A stretch of DNA of 64,000 nt, from NCBI GenBank assembly GCA_022605955.1, contig JAKCOZ010000020.1:8297001-8361000 (forward strand). The letters run 5' to 3'. Source of the stretch: Rallus limicola (Eukaryota; Chordata; Aves; Gruiformes; Rallidae). The notes beneath the pieces were generated by a model that was not told the origin of the DNA, did no database searches, and saw only the letters and a program-made list of their open reading frames with translations. Both the position numbers and the translations under genes were made by a program. This document shows positions 1-11,651 of the stretch, piece by piece; position 1 is the first letter of the stretch; every line of letters begins with the position of its first letter.

Positions 1-3000
1 CAGGGTGTAAAGCTGTGCAAGGGACTGCTGCAAGTGAGGAAACTGATGATGATCCACCCCATAACTCTGTGTTGTGTTGCATGGCCTCACAGCTATGGCG
101 AGACTACTCAGCAGTAAGCTCTGCCTGTGCAAGACAGCTGCACAGGGATGTTGCTCCAAGTCTTCCAGGCCAGACAACATGCTTTCAGTTCTAACTCACC
201 TTCTTTTCCCAATCTTCACTCCTCTCCCTTCAAGAAGGGGAAAAAAGCTAGTCCTGTGAGAGCACAATAGAAAAGGCTTTTGGGATGCCCAGGTGTCTGT
301 GGGTCTGTAGGTAGTGCTTTTCACCTCACTGAAGTGCAGAGTAGATGATGTTTTCATCCCAGCATGTAGAGTAAGACAACCATCTAACTATGCTGTGATT
401 TTGGCAGAGTCTGCATTTGCAGCTCCTGACAGCTTCTGGAGAATACTTAGATGCTTCATAATCATATGGTTTTGTTTAGGGAATAAATATGCTACGTGGA
501 TCCCAGAATTAGGTTGGCAACTTTGAAAAGGTAAAATTTATCCCCCGGCCTTCCAGCCTTTCTCACTGACATATTTGTTTGGTAATTCTCATTATAGTTT
601 ATTTTGGATTCCCACCTTAAAGGGCTTGTGTAGTTACCTTTTCATCAGTTCTGGTATTCAGAAGCTAGGTATAGGATATTTCCCTATGCCATAAAGCTGG
701 AGTTTTTGAGAGAAAGGAGGAGACTGTCCTTCACAAAATAGTCAGTGTGGGTTAGAATGGGGGTGGCACTGTGGGGGGTATTCCTGAAGCACATGATACA
801 ATTGCAATTAGTAATGCTGCCACTGCCCTCTACCCTCCCTCAAGAAGTGACATTCCAAGACTTGCATTTGGCGTTTGAACTACCTTGTCTCCTGGACCTA
901 AGGGACAGGGACTGGGACAGCTCTGTGGGAGGCCCTGGTGTTGAATCCATTTGGCTGGTGTGCCCAAAGGGCCTTCTTTCATCACCTGCCTCTATTGGAG
1001 CAAAGGCGTCCGCTGCACCAGGTGGTACTCAGGAATTTTATCCAGCGTGAGTTACTCAGGGAAGAAATCCTGCCCTTGTGTTCCTGCCTGTGGTGTCAGG
1101 CGATTGACTCCATCACCCTTTTTTTGCTGAAGGGGCAGAAATTTGATAATGGCCATAATTATGTCTGAACATTAAACAAATGCTCTGGATCATCACTGCT
1201 GTATCCACTTGTCCATAATTACCAGCAGTGGACATGGTGGCTTCAAAGGCCACCCAGTTATCATTTATGTTTACTATAAACACAGCAGATGTTTTGGCTT
1301 ACGAGGGTGGTCACTTTGCTGGAATTTGATGAGCCAGACCCTGAAATCCTCACTTGACATCAGCTCCCTCCCTCGTTCAAGAAGCAAATTTGGTATAGGA
1401 GTGCTCTATGCCACCTAGAGAGAGAGGATGGGCTATGCCTCATACTCCCCTGGGATTTTCAGTTTGCGCAAGTTCTCCCTGAATCCCAAGGAGCTGGTCT
1501 GTGTTTATGGGGCTGTTCCATGTTTGCAAATGCTGTCTTCCCAAAGCACCACTGCCATGAGCTCACAGACTCCAGGAGTGTAAAATGGCAATGCCAGGGA
1601 CAGTGTGAAAGCTTAATGTGTCAACTGGGGCCTCTTCCTGGCAGAGCTGCAAGCAGGGGTAGCTCTATAATGTGGAGGATCTAATAAGCTATGCAGAGTT
1701 TTAACTGTATACACCACACTGCAGAATGGAGAGGTATCTGGGAGTAAAGGGGGTGTGTGATTTGACTGTTGGTTTTGGTTACAGCTATCTGCTGCTATGG
1801 GGCAGTACAGCAGCTCCCTGTGGGGAGGGACGTGCAGACACAGGATGGAGGTGGAGGGTTCTGGACCCTCAGCAGTGGGAAGAGGACTCATTTATCCTGC
1901 TACATCCCACACAGGCCCTCTCAGTGTCCAGTCTATTTATCATGCTATGCACTGGGCCAAGATTTGTGACTCTGTCAAAGTCATCATCAAGCAGATCTGT
2001 AGGGACACACAGAAGCGTGACACCACAGGGATGAGAAGGCTGTAGCCTTCAAAATGGAGAGTGATCTTGCAAAAACTTGACCTACCAGGTTCAGGGGGAG
2101 TAGGGACACTTATTTCTGTGAAAGCAGGGATCTCTGCATTCCCATGGAAGCTGTATCCCTTGGGAGGGATCCAGACAAGACCAGGTTGTGTGTAGAAAAG
2201 CCAGAAAGGGAAAAATGCAGAGGCACAAAATCTGTAGGGAAGCACTGGAAGACCTTATAATTGCATTGAAGTCAAATCATTGCATCAGTTCATAAACGTC
2301 TGCATAAATTGTGTTTGCCTATGAAAGCAGGTTGGAGCAGAACAGTTGCCTAAGTTCTAACATCAAATACTGGGTCTTTAATCAAGTGGCTACTCACCAA
2401 ATACTCAAAACTCAAAAAAAAGAAGGTTTTGAATTTGGCAAATCTTTACTGAACTGTTAAAAAACTTCTGTTAGGTTTTTTTATTTTTCATTCACTTTGA
2501 AAAATAGCTGAAAATCCATCTTGCAATCGTAAGAACTGATGTATCTTATGATTCACAGCTCACAAACCTCATGCTGCTGAGTGCAAAGTAGAGCACTGGA
2601 TTTCAGAGTGTGGCAACTGCTGCTCTGGGCCATGCTGCCTTGAAAGAGGACACGAATTATAGCTTATGTGTGCCACTAGGAATGACATTGTCCTGTCATA
2701 ACTCAATGGAAAGGGCATTCAAAGAAATGTTCTGTGTCTTGTTAGTATAATCTGAAACAAGAGGCAAAGCATGTTGCAAGGTGAGGAAGAGAGAAGAAAC
2801 CAAGAGACAAATCTAAAGCTTTGGATGTTTTGAGTGCTCAGGACAGGCTGATGTTGCCCATGACTTTGGCGTAATCTCTAAAAAATTACAAGTTAGTAAC
2901 TCATGCCTGATGGCAACAGCAGAGTGTAATTTATTAACTGCATCTTAGTGTCTTTTGTGCTGGTGGGATGGAACTTAGTCGCTCACAGTCAGCCAGCCAA

Positions 3001-6000
3001 AAGAGATGGGAGTTTTCCAAGTTTTTCTCTCAGTTGAAAGTCTTCCATCTGGCACAGCATTTAAGAAATACCATTAGTTTGGGGTTTTAAACTATTTTTT
3101 GCTGGTGTGCAATCCTTCTTGATTTTTGATCTTACTGCTTTATTACCAGAGGAAACTGAAGTTTCAGTAAACACTGATGGACTGAAAGGGAATGAAATGA
3201 AGGCAACATATTCCATTGCTGTGATGGGACCGAGTTATAACACGGGGGAATATCACACCACTGCTGGGGAACGAAACTGTACCCATGCATCAGCTTTGAG
3301 GCCAAACACATACACTCCTCTTTAGGGAAGAGAAGGCACAAAGGAGCCACCACAGTGTGGGGCTTATTCTTTCAATGAATGGAAATGCTGCATTCAGCCT
3401 CACCCCACAGTTTGCTTTGAAGTGCCTGGGAGCAGCTTGACAGAAAGGGGGAAGTGGGCTAGAGATATGCAGCAGGTAGGCATCTGCAACCTGACTCCAG
3501 GTAATGTGGTCTGACTCTGGTTATTCATCTTCACTGAAAAAAGATGCTTCAGCTTATCTGTAAAGGAAAGAGCAAATTGGCTGGTATTTGCAGCAGATAA
3601 CACACATCAGGGTGATGTATTTATAAGGGGAGGAAAGAACACCACAGTCAGTGCCTGTTTATTTATTGTTTCATGAATTACAAAGGATAAATAGACTAAA
3701 TACTTCTTCACTCCAGAAAGAAAAGCAGTGCCAGTATGTGTGATTGAGAAATTAGCCCTATAATGTTCTCCTTCCAGTCAATAACTGAGATCCATCATAG
3801 CCTCAAACAGTAATCTTCATGGAAGAGCCCTGGAGATAGAGCTGCAAAGCCAGCCTTGTGATAGAAACCCCTTCTCTAAGACTTACTAGTAGATAGGTTA
3901 GCTGACATTGTCACACTGTGGCACGTGTGTATCTTCTGTAATGTGTGGCATGTAAATTATCAGGAGTTTGTGGGTTGTCAATATTTGCAAGTGAATGTTC
4001 CATGTAAATTGAGAAAGCTGTGCTACACATCCGGAGAGCTGCATCAGGTCTCCTGCACCCTCCAAGGCTTTTTGGCTGTGCACTAGAGCCAGTGACAGTT
4101 AATATTTTCATGTTCCCAAGGTGAAGATTTCAGCAAAGCCCCCTGAGGACTAAAGAGGGACTAACAATGCAGTGCTGGCCTGCAAAGATACAAGTTCAAG
4201 GACTATAAGCTGAAAGTATTGATTTGCAAGACAAAATGCTAAAAAAGCAAAAGAAAAAAAAAGGTGTCTAGCAATACTGTACTGAGAAATGAACTTATAG
4301 TAGGAGGAAAACATCAGAGGAGAATAGGTTTCCTATCAACACAGGAGGAGTCATGAGGGGAATTCTCAAGGAGAAAATTTTAGCTTGCATAGTAGGACGT
4401 GTTCATTAAACAAAGGAACGTGAGACTGGAAATGGGAAAGCAAAAACTAGCTTGGGTGATATGCTAGAAAATGTATCAGAGGCATATTCTGCCTTGGCAG
4501 CATAAGAGAATGGTCACCCCAATATTTGAATTTTTTCGTCTTCAGCTTTTACAACAACAAAGACCCAGATCAGACACACGAAATGTCACGCCTATTCTCA
4601 GGATCGGGCCCTTCTCCCTTTTAGCCATCAGCCTTCCAGCCCTGTCAAACTGCAAAGGACCAGCTGGAGCAGGTGTCAGCAGAGATGTATCAGTGCAGAG
4701 TTTTGCTGGGGTTTCTCAGAGCAAGTGGCAGGATCTCTTTTATCACACTGAGCCTTCTCCTGTCAGCAAAGCAGCCGGATGAAATTTCCTTCTCTGGAGA
4801 CCCCCTCTCTGGTGCTGTGTAGCCAAAGGATTTTGTAGGCTCCTTTACTGTCTTAATTCTCATCAGATTTGCATCATTATTCAGGCCTGGAAAAAAAACC
4901 ATGAAGCCAACTTTAAAACACAAATTTCTCCACAAAGATCTCACCAAAGACTTCTGACTTTGACAGGTTTGAAAATATTTTGGGACATTTTGCTTCTGAG
5001 CATTTGGAAAATCTGGACTGAGCTGTTTTGTACTAACTCTTACAAATGCTAAACATCTGGATTTGCTGACATTGCTTCAGGTATTAATTCTGAATCATTT
5101 AATATAGAGGGTGTTTGAACTTATAAAGAGAAAAACTATTTTCTCTATTTTATTAGACATGCTAAAATGCAGAATGGTGCCCTGGGTCCACATCTGAGAT
5201 ACACAGAGGAATATATGCAGCACAAATCCAGCTGTACATTGCTGGTTGCTGCCAACAGTCTTGCTCTAGCACCACTAACACACGGTGTTTGTCTTGCTTG
5301 TAGAGAGATTGCAAGGTAGGAACCACAGAGCTAGTGTATCTGTAACGTACCTGGGTTGCAGCCATTCACTAGCCTTGGATTCATCGAGGTCCAATGGATC
5401 CTGCAAGGAGAGAGCTAGGAGGAAGGCTGGGAACTCCAGATGACAGCTCCTAACAGGAGACAGGAATTGGCTTGTATTAATTTGATTTATTACCTTCTCT
5501 TCCATAAATTTACATTAGGAAATTCTTGCATTGATTTGAAGCAAATAAACTTTCCCAATTGAATGGGAAATTCAGACTGACTGAATCTCTGTCCAGGACT
5601 GTTATTCCAGGCAAAAAAAAATCGGTATGTGATATACAGAAGTGTTTATTAAATAATTCTGATGGTAAGAAGGACATTATCAATAATTTCTGTCTGTAAA
5701 AGAGATATTGCACTGTGGAAGTTGTGAATTATCACATAAAGGAACAATCCCATAGCTCAGCTACATGCACCTTTGCAGCCAAACACCAGTGCAGTGAAAT
5801 GCCAGGGTTAATAATACATGGCTTTCATTTACCTATTTTATTGTAACCTTAAAAAAATAATAATCTTAGGTTACAGTGGAGACAATAAGTGTGGAGGAAA
5901 GAAAGCAGCTTAAAAAAAGTTTTAACTGAAGCATAGGATTGAGGTATGTTTGGGCTGTATGAGACCTGTCCAGCTGGAATCAGCATCAGCAGTCCCATTG

Positions 6001-9000
6001 ATGGGGGCTATTCAAGTGATGTCTCTATTCATACGGGATTAGTCGGCTGTCTGGCTGCTGGCTGAAAAATCATTATTTTTAGAGCCGTGTCCCTCTAGTT
6101 GGTTTTCGTTCTCCTCCTGACAACGTGCAGTTGGGACACATTTTATCATCCCCCTCCCCTTGTACCAGGTTTTGAACAAATAGAATTCTCTCTGGTTGTT
6201 AAGCAGTTTTCTCTGGCCCTTTTTTCTCATTTCCTACCAGAGAATGATGGATTTGGTCATTTCTAAGGACCTTCCCAGCTGTTTTGGAAATGGAGACAAA
6301 AACAAGCTTGGAGAGATTCATCGATATTATGGAAGATTAGCCTGGGGGTTTAAGGATTTCTTTCAAAAAGAAAACTCTTTTTTTCCAGTGTGACTCTTCC
6401 CTGGTGTGCGTGACTAAAACACCCGCGATACAGACCGAGGGATCTAATCCTCAGCTGCTGTAAACCAGCACTGTCCAGTAACACGCAGTACAAGATACGC
6501 AGGTTTACACCTGCTGGCAAGCCACCCAAGTGTCTGTCTGGGGCAAGGTGACACACAACATGGCATTCCCTCTCTGATTTTCCATCAAGAGCCAACAGCA
6601 AGGGACAAGGCAACCTATTTTCTTTGAGACAGGGGTCTGACTGTGGCAGCTAATTGGTGGCATTTGTTTTTCCTCTGTCCTCCCCCTCCCCGGCTCCTCA
6701 CAGAGCCAGGCAGACTCTCCCAGCAGCACTCAGTCTATGGTTGGAGGGCATAGCTGTCATTCCATTAGGCTTGGCTAGGCCTGCGTTAAAGCGTGTCATA
6801 CAAATTGAGGGGATCCAGCATATTGACAGACAGATATTTAGCATGTAATTGCACTGAAAGTGCAGCACAAAAGCTCTGGGAGGTAGGAGAGTGTAGGATT
6901 TGGATTGTATGAGATCTAGTTGGAGTGAGACTTGGACTTTTATTCCAAAGCACATTTGAGCTCCACAACAACAGGTGTGATGGTAACGCACAAATACATC
7001 ATCCCATAGCCACTGGAGTCCTCCTCCAGCCTGCCTTGTCCCCCTGAAGAAATCATGTATGAGGCAATATCTGTTACAGGGCAAGGAAAAGCATCCCATG
7101 GGCTGGTGCACAGCTCCTGCACACTCACAGGTAGATTCATTTCTCAAAGGAAGCTGAGTTACATGTCTCTGGCTCTGTCAAAACATGGCCTTCTGCCCCT
7201 TCACCTCACCCATGCAGCAATGACTCCAAAACACCTCATGGACCACAGGTTTTATATGAAATATGAATCATAAATTTAACATGTATTTGGCAGGTTAGAA
7301 AAAAGGATAATTTTAATTACTGGTTTTTAGCATTGGTCATTAAGGACCAATTTAATTTCCACTGAAACTCCAGCTCCTTCTTTCAAATGCAATCAGATGG
7401 TTTTTTGCTTCATGCTCCTGGGGCAGTCTGCACCCATCCTCTCCTCAGACAGCTTTCAGGGTCCAGGGCTTCAGGGAAAGTCACCGCGTCTTAGAGTCCA
7501 AAATCCATCAGTGACTTTTACAAAGACAGCTCATGCTCCCAAGTCATGCTACTTTTAAAAACTTTGCACTGAGTGGCTTCTTACCATAATTCTGTCAGCC
7601 AGGGGCAGAGCTGGGACATGGGTCTTCTCCTGGCCCAGGTGCTGTTTCCTCCTGCACCTGCCCTTCCACTCCTACAGGTGCTGAAGGACTGAGTATCAGT
7701 GTCTGCAGACACTATGCATTATCTCAGGCTATAGCAGATCTACCAGAGTAAAAGTCACAGAGTGACTTCAGAAAACGTATCTGAACTGGAACATACCCAA
7801 AAAATCCCTCAAACACCCAGTGGTCTGAGAAGGGGAGAGCTGTTCAAACGTATTTGTTGGCCATAGGACGAAAAGAGAAGGTATCTCTGGCTGATAAGTC
7901 TTTGTAGTAGGACAGATTGCAGATTAGGCTGTTTATGTCAGCTGATGGGGAAACAGGTGTAAACCAGTTGCTGGTTCTGTGCTGGAGTCAGTGGTGCAAA
8001 AACTTACAGTGCTTTTGGACTGATGCTTTGCACCACACCTCTGTCTTGATGTTCAGGTGAACATTATCCAACCAGCTGGAGTTTGTTAATAGTACACATA
8101 CAAGAGGCAGCTTTTAAAACAGGCTACTGAGATCTAATTATGAGTTTATTTTGAACATTTCTGATGTGAAGTTTAAAATCTATGTGTTTGAACCCAGTCA
8201 GAAAGCAGCAGGAGAGAGCTGCAAAAGATGTAGAAGGACTTTAGTTAACATTTAAACTAGCTTTAGTAAATTAATACTGCAATTGGGCATTTGACAGTGC
8301 CCTCAGCTGACACTCAGGGGATCCAGGTTCTGCAGTTTCCAGGTTCAGCTATGGACTTTGTGGGATGTTTGGCCACGCTTCTTTTCTTTTCCTTTTGCTG
8401 AAGACAAATTACCCCAAACTTCAGGGTGTTCACTAAGGCTTTGGAGACTTCAGGGATTATGGCCAGTCCATGGAAATCCTAACTGAATCTATTAATTGCA
8501 TTAATAAACTAAAGAGGTTCTTTCCTTCAACTCCTACAAGGAGCTGAGCAGAGGCAGCATTCCCCAGTGGTCAGACCCCAGGACTGGGCATGGAGGTGTG
8601 CATTAGGTGTTGTACACACATGTAAGAGGAGAATGTTCCTGTCACTGTACAGCCTACGTGGATGATATAATATTGTAAGGAGCCAGGTGGAATGTAGCAA
8701 CAAGCAGTGTGATTGATCATTGATGATAAGCTCTTGTCATGTTCACTTGATTTAGATTGTTTTAAGTGTATCATTTACCTATGTACTTTTTACCAGCTCT
8801 GTAACAGAGCGACAGTAGATTCCACAACCAAGTTTTTGTAAAATATGAAGTTAATGTCTCCATTTCTGAGTGCCCAAACTGAGAAAGTTTAAAGGAATCT
8901 AATTTTTACAGGTACCAAGTTGTCCAAAATTGGAGGACATATTTGAGGATCTGAGTCTGCAGGCCTCTTTCCTCTTAAAGTATGGCTTTTCTAAAAATTG

Positions 9001-9389
9001 TGGAAGAACAGCAAGTGAAATAAGTGTACCATGTGTTCATATAGACATGTCCCAAGGAATAGGGAAGGTGTAACCAGCGATGGGGCACACCTGGGTCTGA
9101 GCTTATGCCATGTGACTTTGCAGCAACTCCCCTGACTAGGATGGCAGAACTCAGTTTCTTCCAGTTTAACTGAGGTCAGGGGAGGACTGAGATTTCTGTG
9201 GTGTTTTGAGATCATCCAGGAGGAGAAGTGCCAAGCAACTGTAACAGGCACTCTACTAATCGGTGGCTGTGGTTCTGCTGCTCACAGCCACACCTTCCCT
9301 ATGCTTCCTCTTCCTACAGACCAGGTCCAGGTCGCTGTCAGGGAACATGATAAAGGAATAAAGCTGCAAGTGGGATCATGTTTCCCTTC

Positions 9390-9393
<4 letters not shown>
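1..9393. other. Non-coding stretch, no gene seen
   Basis: I see no supportable gene here. Open frames are short and overlap on both strands; the longest, about 149 codons on the minus strand at 6698-7147, is cysteine- and aromatic-rich with no domain I recognise. No CR1 tail or LTR terminus was found. The piece at about 7590-7670 resembles the antisense tail of a MIR-type SINE (wording like CAGGGGCAGAGCTGGGACAT) but is too short to call. The rest is moderately AT-rich, CpG-poor DNA typical of intergenic or intronic vertebrate sequence. Confidence 0.6.

Positions 9394-9428
<35 letters not shown>
9394..9428. repeat. (TG)n dinucleotide microsatellite
   Basis: An uninterrupted TG run of about 35 bp, roughly 17 repeats. 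Read on the minus strand it gives a run of alternating Thr-His codons inside a chance frame, which is not evidence of a gene. Pure TG runs of this length are usually length-polymorphic and can adopt Z-DNA. Confidence 0.97.
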
Positions 9429-9429
<1 letters not shown>

Positions 9430-11344
9430 TTTGTTTTTTCTGTTCTGTAGCTCAGGGGGGCTCGTAAATCTTGGAGGTGACTGCAGCTTTTTTCCTCTCC
9501 CCCTGTATGACTGATGGTGCGAATTTATGTGTGGTATTTCTCTCCCCCAACCTCTTTCTGTTAAAACAAGACAGGAGGCCAGTAAATTTGCAGTGGGAGC
9601 TGTGCAGGGTTGTGGGTACCTCACTCCCTCCTCTGTGCAGCCTGAGGGTTGGCTGTTCCCAAAGATAATGATTTTGGGGCTTCAGCTGGGGGTGGGATGC
9701 TGTTTGTGTCATTTCATTTTGCTGGATGAGCCTGCTATGACCCTCTGCTTCAGCACCAGGTGGTGTTGAAGAGAAAGATTTACTCACTCAGGTTAGTGTC
9801 CAGTGTGGGAAGGGGGAAAATTTTGACATGGGAAGTAGAACAAGGTATCCCAGAGCAGAGGCACTGCTGGAGAGCTCTTCCTGCTGCCTTTCACCTTCAC
9901 TCTACCAATGCCCTGAAACATGATGAGACACAATTCATCACCTCTTCCCTCTTCTAACTGCAAAACCAAAGCTAAGAAAGTGTTTCAGCTTTTCAAAAGT
10001 CTGTTGTGCTAGTGGAAGGATCAGGAGGTTCTAATTCTAAAATGAAGTCACTAAAATATTAGTGTCTGCTTCTAAGTCCTGAAACATTGCTGATAGAGGC
10101 CCTGCCTGTGCCCCTTTCCCTGAGGTGCAGGGATGCCTGCACCCAGGCAGTCTCCTGCCTTTCCTCCAGCTGACCTCAGCCCACTTAATCTTGCATAGCT
10201 CAAGCTGCAACTGGAAAATCCTGCCTGAAGTCTGAATGCCAGCGTGAATTTGAACTCAAGTAGGAGTATGCAGCTTGGAAAACGAAGCTTTAGCAGCAGG
10301 AGAAAGGCTGGAAGTTTTGATTCTTGGACAGATTTGGTTAGGAATTTTAAACAAAGATGAGATTTTATTTTTTTTTCCTGAAACAGGGGGATGCCCAGGT
10401 AGAGTGGAGTTCCCAGTTGAGGCAAGCGCCGAACAGCTGAATAGTTCCAGGCCTTGTACAGAAATGAAAGGAATCAATCCATGTCTCTGCTCTCCATCAG
10501 GGACTTTGAACCTCTGTTCCCCTCACATCCACAAAGTGCCCAGATGACTGGTCTGTGGCAGTTTTGTTGTCTGTCTTTCCATAAGCTCCTTGTGTGACTG
10601 GTGAATCTCAGGACATGGAAGGTCCTGGTTATTCCCCACCTGCTACCTACCCATGAAACATTTCCACCTACTTCTTCCCAGGAGGATATTTCTTCTTGTT
10701 TGTAAGTGCTCCAGGGTTCCCTGACAAAATCAGGAATAAGAACTTAATAGTTTTTTTCAGGGTGGTTCTGCATAGCCCAAACCCTGGGAGCATCACAACT
10801 CACACAAGTGGTGGAATTTGTGTTCTGCTGCTGCTCAAGCAAACGCCCAGCTGCTGCCGTGGGAGGAGAGCTAGAGGGGTCAGTCCCATGAGGAGCCAGT
10901 GGGGGCACATCCAGCAACCAGCAAGGGGAATATAACTGACATGCATCAAGTGGAGGTGTTGGTGACAATCTGGAGATCTGTCAGACCATCACTTGAGAAA
11001 CAGCATTTCACTTACTCTGAGTTGTAACTGAAAGGACATTAAATGTTCCTCTTACTGTGGTGACTGAAGCTTGGTATACTCTCTGTTGTAGTAGCTGAGT
11101 AAGTAATCTCAGATGTTTATTCCTTCCATGAACCATTTCATACCAGTAATGCAATACTTTTTTCCACATATGGCCTGGCTGCTTTCTGCCTCTTCAGCTG
11201 CCTGGCATTAGTTTCCTCCCATGCAAAGGGAGTCATCTGCATCTTCCCCAAACAGAGGTGCTCCTGCTCCAACCTGAGTTTTGGGGAACTATCAGTATTA
11301 AGATTCAGAGAGATGCCTCTGGTTTGTATTTAATAACAAGAAAA
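9429..11344. other. Non-coding stretch, no gene seen
   Basis: Unique-looking sequence between the TG microsatellite and the first CR1 copy. The largest open frames (about 111 codons minus at 9452-9787, 117 codons minus at 10072-10425) have no recognised domain and compete with frames on the opposite strand, so I treat them as chance. No repeat terminus is visible. Confidence 0.55.
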
Positions 11345-11651
11345 TGTCTATAAATATGTAAAGGGTGAGTGTCAGGAGGACAGAGCTCTTCTCAGGAATA
11401 TCTAATGACAGAACAAGGGGCAATGGGTGCAAGCTGGAGAACACGAAGTTCCATGTGAACTTTTTCACTGTGACAGAGCACTGGAACAGTCTGCTCAGAG
11501 AGGTTGTAGAGTCTCCTTCTCTGGAGACATTCAAAACCCACCTGGACATGTTCCTGTGTGACCTAATCTAGGTGATCCTGCTCTGGCAGGACAGTTGAAC
11601 TAGATGATCTTTTGAGGTCCCTTCCAACCCCTAACATTCTGTGATTCTGTG
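11345..11651 (+). mobile_element. CR1 non-LTR retrotransposon, 5'-truncated 3' end
   Basis: This is a truncated LINE of the CR1 clade in sense orientation. The 3' terminus shows the diagnostic avian CR1 ending: GATGATC, then GAGGTCCCTTCCAACCC, then ATTCTGTG repeated. Upstream, 11388-11571 still reads as the end of ORF2, with DRTRGNG, NFFT, EHWN and [10 protein letters not shown] in order, which is the conserved C-terminal stretch of the CR1 reverse-transcriptase polyprotein. The bases before it (KGECQED-like) lie in a different frame, so the copy is frameshifted as well as truncated to about 307 bp of an element normally several kilobases long. It is a dead insertion. The GTG at 11365 is not a real start. 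Confidence 0.95.
11388..11571 (+). pseudogene. Decayed CR1 ORF2 C-terminal fragment
   Basis: About 60 codons remain open and carry the CR1 ORF2 end motifs [25 protein letters not shown] and FKTHLD. The reverse transcriptase and endonuclease domains are absent. A frame change near 11385 separates it from the preceding CR1-like codons. No function is expected; the fragment only dates and orients the insertion. Confidence 0.85.

Noticed and set aside
6698..7147. A 149-codon minus-strand open frame, Cys-rich
   Set aside because: Composition is scattered, no family resemblance, several other frames are open in the same place, and there is no exon-like boundary.
7590..7670. MIR-like antisense tail
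   Set aside because: Only a short phrase matches and no second landmark is in place, so I did not annotate it.
9388..9624. Minus-strand frame ending in a Thr-His run
   Set aside because: The run is the TG microsatellite read in reverse.
11365..11571. Open frame as a host gene
   Set aside because: DRTRGNG and [10 protein letters not shown] identify it as the end of CR1 ORF2; the apparent start is a GTG inside the element and the frame is broken upstream.
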